A stretch of DNA of 64,000 nucleotides from Candidatus Blautia excrementipullorum (lineage in GTDB: Bacteria; Bacillota; Clostridia; Lachnospirales; Lachnospiraceae). The notes beneath the pieces were generated by a model. It saw only the letters and a program-made list of their open reading frames with translations, was not told the DNA's origin and made no database searches. The stretch is taken from positions 18,392 to 82,391 of the forward strand of contig DWYN01000058.1 of NCBI GenBank assembly GCA_019118645.1, in the 5' to 3' direction. Every line of letters starts with the position of its first letter. Position 1 is the first letter of the stretch. Position numbers and translations under genes: made by a program. Positions 59,666-64,000 of the stretch are shown here, piece after piece.

Positions 59666-60937
59666 TCATGCAAACAGTACCTTTGCCGCCTTTATCAGAT
59701 ATTCCGTATCCCGCACTCCGGCCGTCTCATATGGGGAATGCATGGCAAGCTGAGGGAGTCCGATATCCACGGTATTCAGAGCCACCTTAGTATTCGATAT
59801 ATTTCCAAGAGTGGATCCTCCCGCCATATCGGAACGATTTACAAAAGTCTGAAACGGAACTCCGGCTTTTTGGCAGATATTCCGAAAGATCGCCGCGGAA
59901 ACTCCATCTGTACAATATTTTTGATTTGCATTAAATTTGATCACAATACCTTCATTGAGATAAGGGCGGTTTACAGGATCCGTCTTGTCTGTGTAGTTTG
60001 GGTGAACGGCATGGCCGTTGTCCGCGGAGACCATAAAGCTGTCCGCAAGATGTATCAGATAATCCTCCCTGGAATATCCCATTACTTCATGTACTCTTGT
60101 AACTGTATCATACAGGAAGGTAGACGCAGCCCCCTGCTTTGTTCCGCTTCCCACCTCTTCATTGTCCAGCACGCAGTGCACTGCCATATAATGTTTCTTT
60201 TCTCCGGCCAGGAATCCCTCCAGTGAAGCAAATGCACACTGAAGATCGTCCAGACGGCTGCAGGACAGGAATTCTTCCGAGGCGCCCCAGGTGCATCCCT
60301 TCTGTCTGTTGTACAGGAAAATATCATGCCCCATGATGTTCTCCTCCGGGACGCCGGCCGCCCCGGCAATCAACTTCATAAAACTGTCCTTCGATGCAGC
60401 ATCTCCATACAGCGGCAGCATATCTTTCTGTACATTATATTTGTATCCGTCGTTCACCTCCCGGTTCATATGTATGGCAAGGCTGGGTATCATCAGCAGA
60501 TCCCTGTCAATATTTACAAGAACAGATCTGAGTTTTCCCGTTTCCGGTTCCCGGACAATCACTCTCCCCGCTATGGACAGCGGCCTGTCAAACCATGGCG
60601 CGCAGATCATTCCTCCGTACTTTTCCACATTCAGTTTTACATAGTGTCCCTCTGTTTCTATTTCAGGATTTTCCTTTACCTTAAAACATGGAGAGTCACT
60701 GTGGCTTGCCATAATCCGCATGCCTTTCATCTCCCCCGCCGGAATCGTAAAAGCGATCAGAGAAGAATCATTCCTCGTCACAAAATACTGCCCTCCCTTT
60801 GTAATTTTCCACTTTTCATTCTCTTTTAATTCTGTAAATCCATTTTCCGCAAGTTTTGTCTTCATTGTTTCTGCCGCGTGAAAACAGGTAGGACTTTTCT
60901 CAATAAAAGCAAGCAGATTTTTTGTTATTGTGTCCAT
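59666..60937 (-). CDS. apeB: M18 family aspartyl aminopeptidase
   Basis: 423 residues. Dinuclear zinc peptidase of the ApeB/DNPEP type: RIMASHSDSPCFKVK supplies the first His and Asp, DNEEVGSGTKQGA the catalytic glutamates, and the closing LPQLAMHSPYETAG the last His. Removes acidic N-terminal residues from peptides in the cytoplasm. Its start overlaps the end of the broken CmpB-like gene by 13 bases. Confidence 0.93.
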   Translation of the reverse strand: MDTITKNLLAFIEKSPTCFHAAETMKTKLAENGFTELKENEKWKITKGGQYFVTRNDSSLIAFTIPAGEMKGMRIMASHSDSPCFKVKENPEIETEGHYVKLNVEKYGGMICAPWFDRPLSIAGRVIVREPETGKLRSVLVNIDRDLLMIPSLAIHMNREVNDGYKYNVQKDMLPLYGDAASKDSFMKLIAGAAGVPEENIMGHDIFLYNRQKGCTWGASEEFLSCSRLDDLQCAFASLEGFLAGEKKHYMAVHCVLDNEEVGSGTKQGAASTFLYDTVTRVHEVMGYSREDYLIHLADSFMVSADNGHAVHPNYTDKTDPVNRPYLNEGIVIKFNANQKYCTDGVSAAIFRNICQKAGVPFQTFVNRSDMAGGSTLGNISNTKVALNTVDIGLPQLAMHSPYETAGVRDTEYLIKAAKVLFA

Positions 60938-61652
60938 AAGCTTCTCCTCTCAGACTGTATATAAATTTTTTCCCCTGTCACAGTACTTTTCATTTTGGGA
61001 AAATATTTCTGCAAAACCTGATCTGTAAAGCAGTAATCCAGAAGATAATCAATATAATTTCCAGGTTTCTCCGCCTTTTGTCTTTCATGCATCCTCAGCA
61101 GCGCCGTACCCGTAATAATCTGGGAAAAAATCATGAAAAAAAGAAACAGATTCATGGCGAACCTCGGTATACTTTCCATCTGACTTTCCAGTTTTTTATT
61201 CAAAGAAGGGTAAATCTTCCGCACTCATATCACACCGATCAGCCCCCATACCAGACAGAACGGCGCATTTATGTATTTCCCGATATGAAAAGGTCTTCCC
61301 GAGTAATCCCAAAAAGTCACCTCCAGAAGGTGTTCTCCAAGATATCCGCAAAAAAATTCGAAAGCTGCCCCCAGAAAGGTACATTTCAAAAAAATATATC
61401 CCAAATGATTCCAGTGGTTTTTCACTGTCATCAGATAGATAAACATTCCTCCACCCCCCATACACAACCGATGGGAAAAAACAGATTGCTTGTCCTGCTG
61501 CTGAATTCCCGGAAATCGATCCAGCACCACAGCGTTTCTATAAGGAATCCTGCAGTGCCGCACACTACATATATCCAAAACAGCTTATACACGACTGCGA
61601 TTACATCCTCTTTTGTTAAGGGGTTTCCTTTGGCTTTCACAATTCTTTTCAT
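60925..61652 (-). pseudogene. Broken CmpB-like putative ABC transporter permease (frameshift plus in-frame TGA)
   Basis: Three track ORFs form one gene of the PF06541 type. Segment 1 (61652 down to about 61460) has YKLFWIYVVCGTAGFLIETLWCW...FFPIGCVWG. A frameshift at a G6 run (61454-61459, minus strand) leads to segment 2, GGMFIYL...TFLGAAFEFFCGYLGEHLLEVTFWDYSGRPFHIGKYINAPFCLVWGLIGVI. Then a TGA (61225-61227) in the same frame is followed directly by segment 3, VRKIYPSLNKKLESQ...ITGTALLRMHERQ. Adding one G restores frame 1 to 2. The two defects make it non-functional unless recoded. Confidence 0.75.
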
Positions 61653-61806
61653 AGTCTTTTTCCTGTTCCTTTTTTCCGTCTCTTCTGTGTCTCTCTACTT
61701 TAATAAAAGAATCGTACACCCAATTTATTTCAAAAATATCTGTTTTTGGTTTTAGAAATATTAATTTTTCTGCCCAAATTCAAAATACTGTATACAGATG
61801 CGCTTC

Positions 61807-62334
61807 CTATCTTTCTATCGTAACCTGGCAGCTTTCCATTACTTCCAGGGCCGCTTCATGTTTCTGCGGCGTAACGCCTGCGCAGCAGGAGGCATCCACA
61901 CTGACCGGCAGTTCCGGAGCCGCTGCCTTGATCAGCAGGGCATTGGACACAACACAGATATCCGTACAAAGCCCGGTCAGTTCTACAGAATCTATTTTTC
62001 CCTCCTCATAGAGCCGGCGGATATCCTCTGCAAGTTCTCTGCTTCCGAAGCAGTTCTTTTCATAGATCTCCGCCTGTTTTTCCTTCTGTATTTTTTCAAG
62101 TTCTTCCGGGAACTCCCATCCCGCCGTTCCCTTGACGCAATGGGGAACCGGAAGTTTCCTTCCCTCCTGCGTATCCAGATAATCGTCTCCATGGGTATCC
62201 TTTGTCATTATTATTCTGCCCTCAAATTCTGATGCTTTTTTCAGCAGAGCGGGGAGCATCTGCCGGGCTTCTGCTGTTCCCAGAGAGCCTGAAACAAAGT
62301 CATTCTGCACATCAATAATAATCAAGTACCGCAT
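61807..62334 (-). CDS. Cysteine hydrolase, nicotinamidase/isochorismatase-like
   Basis: 175 residues. The catalytic triad of nicotinamidase-type hydrolases is visible: Asp8 (IIIDVQNDF), Lys93 (EIYEKNCFGS) and Cys123 (LTGLCTDICVVSNA). Metal ligands fit TKDTHGDD and PHCVKGT. Probably converts nicotinamide to nicotinate in NAD recycling, which would fit the ADP-ribose and LarB (nicotinate dinucleotide) themes of the window, but related amidases cannot be excluded. Single gene. Confidence 0.87.
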   Translation of the reverse strand: MRYLIIIDVQNDFVSGSLGTAEARQMLPALLKKASEFEGRIIMTKDTHGDDYLDTQEGRKLPVPHCVKGTAGWEFPEELEKIQKEKQAEIYEKNCFGSRELAEDIRRLYEEGKIDSVELTGLCTDICVVSNALLIKAAAPELPVSVDASCCAGVTPQKHEAALEVMESCQVTIER

Positions 62335-62602
62335 TTTTATTCCTCCTCATATTTGTCAGGAATTCTTTTTTCCCGAATCTTAATTCCATGGTCCATATGT
62401 TTTTATTTCAGATAAATCCAGTACCTATTTTACCATACTGCAGCAGAATTTTATATCATAAATTTATGGTTTCTCCCATATGCTCTATTTGATATTGTCT
62501 CTTTTTCAGCAGCCTCTCTTTACACCCCCAATTCTTCTGCCTTTTTCATTTTCTCTTGCCGTTTCTTCTCACATTGATATGATCAATGGCTTTTTCTGTT
62601 CT

Positions 62603-62971
62603 TTACTTCAGCCCCTTTGTCAGAAGAATCAGGCACAGCAGAAGCACAATACCCACAATTCCGACTACAATACCGATGATCATATTGCTCCACACCATTG
62701 TCAGGCACATCCCGACTCCCAGAACAAGCGCTCCGGCGATTCCCAGCAGGACAGTACCGATTGTCTTTGCCGACAGCCGGATAGGACTCTTATTCTCCAT
62801 CTTTCTCCATACAAGAACCATAATCAGCAGTACAACAGCCCCTATTACTCCCATTACAACACCCTGGTTAAAGACATTCCATTCAGGAATCAGCGCCATA
62901 CACATTCCAAGTGCAAACAGAATTCCTCCGATTGTTCCTAAAATCATTGCTACAAAATTACTCTTCTTCAT
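62603..62971 (-). CDS. Hypothetical four-helix membrane protein
   Basis: 122 residues with four hydrophobic helices in two similar pairs (FVAMILGTIGGILFALGMCMALIPEW and TIGTVLLGIAGALVLGVGMCLTMVW; each followed by a second helix), which suggests an internal duplication. The ATG follows AGAGGAGAGG. It lies 22 bases after the 37-residue ORF and is probably translated with it. No family recognised. Confidence 0.75.
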   Translation of the reverse strand: MKKSNFVAMILGTIGGILFALGMCMALIPEWNVFNQGVVMGVIGAVVLLIMVLVWRKMENKSPIRLSAKTIGTVLLGIAGALVLGVGMCLTMVWSNMIIGIVVGIVGIVLLLCLILLTKGLK

Positions 62972-62993
62972 GATAATTTCCTCTCCTCTTTCT

Positions 62994-63107
62994 TTATCTG
63001 TTTTGTATTCCGGCCGCTTTTCTTTTTGCCAGCTCTTCTGCCAGTCTTATTTTGGCTTCCTCTACTGTTTCCCCGTCTTTTGTCAGAACAAGTTTTGATT
63101 TTGCCAT
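62994..63107 (-). CDS. Small 37-residue protein missing from the ORF track
   Basis: MAKSKLVLTKDGETVEEAKIRLAEELAKRKAAGIQNR. A near-perfect ribosome site, GAGGAGG, lies 8 bases before the ATG, and the stop is 22 bases before the next gene. The sequence is charged and helical (about residues 14-31), with no membrane segment, so it is probably a soluble partner of the membrane protein encoded next. I do not recognise a family. Confidence 0.65.
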   Translation of the reverse strand: MAKSKLVLTKDGETVEEAKIRLAEELAKRKAAGIQNR

Positions 63108-63450
63108 TACTGTTTCCTCCTCAATTTCTATTTCGTTTTCATGGTGTAAGAATACTCCGCTATTTTTTAAAAAACGTTTCCGTTTTGTTTCTGAAATATT
63201 AATTACGTTAAGGAGAAGAAATAAATTTATCTACCGTAAGATCCGGATATTTTCAAGCGTATATCTTAAAAAACATTATTTTTCATCGCCTGCATAGTTG
63301 ACTTTCTTTCTTTGTATTGTTATTATAAAAATTACATTGAGAATGTGTCATGTTAAACAAACTATAAATCACAAATATCAAAAAAAATTTTGGGCACAAA
63401 ATTCCGCCATGGAATATCTTTATGGCCATTCGGCCAGAAAGAGAGGAAAC
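63108..63450. other. AT-rich intergenic region with the rrf2 promoter
   Basis: About 340 bases. It holds the plus-strand promoter below. On the minus strand I find no clear promoter for the 37-residue ORF. No RNA gene seen. Confidence 0.6.
63298..63326 (+). promoter_or_regulatory. Promoter of the Rrf2 regulator gene
   Basis: -35 TTGACT (63298-63303), 17-base spacer, -10 TATTAT (63321-63326), about 120 bases upstream of the start. Confidence 0.5.
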
Positions 63451-63906
63451 ATGAAATACTCCAGAAAACTAAGCGATACCATTCACACCCTGGCTTTTAT
63501 CTGCCTGGGAGAAAACGAACATCTGACCAGCGCCAGAATCGCAGAAAGTGTAAAAACAAACCCTGCATATATCCGTCAGTTAATGGCGGCGCTGAAAAAT
63601 GCAGGGCTTATCTCCAATACCCGGGGACAGGCAAACGCCTGCCTTACAAAGCCTGCGGAGGAAATTACTATGTTGGATATTTATCGGGCAGTGGAGGGCG
63701 AGAAGCCTCTGCTTCACCTGGATATTGACACTAATCCGGAGTGCGGAGTAGGAATCCATGTCCAGCTTGCCATCGGAGATTTCTATGAAGAGATACAAGA
63801 AGCGGCAGAGCAGAAAATGAAAGAAATTACTCTTCAGGAAATCATTGACCGTTATCATGAAAAGCTAAAAAGCATCCATACAGCCGCTGATCAGAATGAA
63901 CATTAG
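63451..63906 (+). CDS. Rrf2 family transcriptional regulator
   Basis: 151 residues from the ATG at 63451 (MKYSRKLSDTIHTLAFI), preceded by AGAGG; the track adds 51 residues of leader. Winged helix of Rrf2 type: LTSARIAESVKTNPAYIRQLMAALKNAGLISNTRGQANACLTKPAEEITMLDIYRAVE. Only scattered cysteines remain (C in NPECGVG), so the three-cysteine [2Fe-2S] site of IscR/NsrR is not present. It may sense something other than iron-sulphur status. Confidence 0.9.
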   Translation: MKYSRKLSDTIHTLAFICLGENEHLTSARIAESVKTNPAYIRQLMAALKNAGLISNTRGQANACLTKPAEEITMLDIYRAVEGEKPLLHLDIDTNPECGVGIHVQLAIGDFYEEIQEAAEQKMKEITLQEIIDRYHEKLKSIHTAADQNEH

Positions 63907-64000
63907 AAAAAATTTCAGAAAGTTCTTCTCCCGCCGCCATGAGTACTGTTAATGCTCCCGAAGTTACCTCCAGACGGCATATCCTGGATGCAAAATTATC
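63907..64000. other. Right edge, possible 3' end of a leftward gene
   Basis: One minus-strand frame is open from the edge to a TGA at about 63912, giving ...DMPSGGNFGSINSTHGGGRRTF. It is too short to identify; I report it only as possible coding sequence. Confidence 0.2.

Noticed and set aside
1-64000. Mobile elements, CRISPR arrays, tRNA or rRNA genes
   Set aside because: I read for transposase motifs, repeat-spacer patterns and tRNA-like ends and found none. A tool such as tRNAscan or ISfinder would be needed to exclude them fully.

Overview
The window looks like the chromosome of an anaerobic, low-to-moderate GC Gram-positive bacterium, most likely a gut Lachnospiraceae (Clostridium cluster XIVa). 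The evidence is strong AGGAGG-type ribosome binding sites, TTGACA/TATAAT promoters, Clostridia-type gene content (HPr-like protein, McsA/ClpC, class B sortase, anaerobic CO dehydrogenase, EutS/EutP, DUF2325) and no respiratory genes. I saw no rRNA, tRNA, CRISPR array, insertion sequence or prophage. Most genes are on the minus strand.

Layout. 1-9.2 kb: a truncated nuclease-helicase, a Crh-like HPr protein, a radical SAM/DUF4130 putative DNA repair pair behind a promoter with two matching operators, aspartokinase, DUF2325, TrmO, and an SGNH plus MBOAT acyltransferase pair. 9.4-14.8 kb: an alanine symporter and a four-gene run (cysteine peptidase-like, larB, larC, patatin). 14.9-18.0 kb: a TPP-riboswitch operon for import of a thiamine precursor. 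18.1-24.5 kb: a CNNM/CorC membrane protein with a structured leader, a secreted FN3/Ig-like protein, an aldose epimerase, and a merR - P1 peptidase - PfkB kinase operon.

24.7-40.3 kb is a nucleoside uptake and salvage region: deoD, deoB, two MTA/SAH-type deaminases, two PfkB-type kinases counting the one at 22 kb, a nucleoside hydrolase, a complete BMP-type nucleoside ABC transporter, an ADP-ribosylglycohydrolase-family gene at the head of that operon, a uridine-phosphorylase-family enzyme and a two-gene YdcZ exporter. Together these would bring in nucleosides, cleave or deaminate them, and feed ribose or deoxyribose phosphate into central metabolism.

40.5-44.1 kb is a cooS-cooF-flavoprotein operon. 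By an alignment made from memory, the CooS protein keeps every C-cluster ligand but lacks the catalytic lysine and part of the histidine proton relay. This is the best candidate in the window for unusual biochemistry. 44.4-49.8 kb: a c-di-GMP phosphodiesterase, a class B sortase, a LacI-family remnant, and a minimal microcompartment locus (eutP plus two EutS-type shell proteins, with no enzymes). 50.0-64.0 kb: short McsA plus ClpC, a MarR regulator, small transporters, a UvrA2-type ATPase, a phosphatase, a LysR regulator beside an MFS fragment, an M18 aminopeptidase, a broken CmpB-like gene, a nicotinamidase-like hydrolase, a two-gene operon that includes a 37-residue ORF missing from the supplied track, and an Rrf2 regulator.
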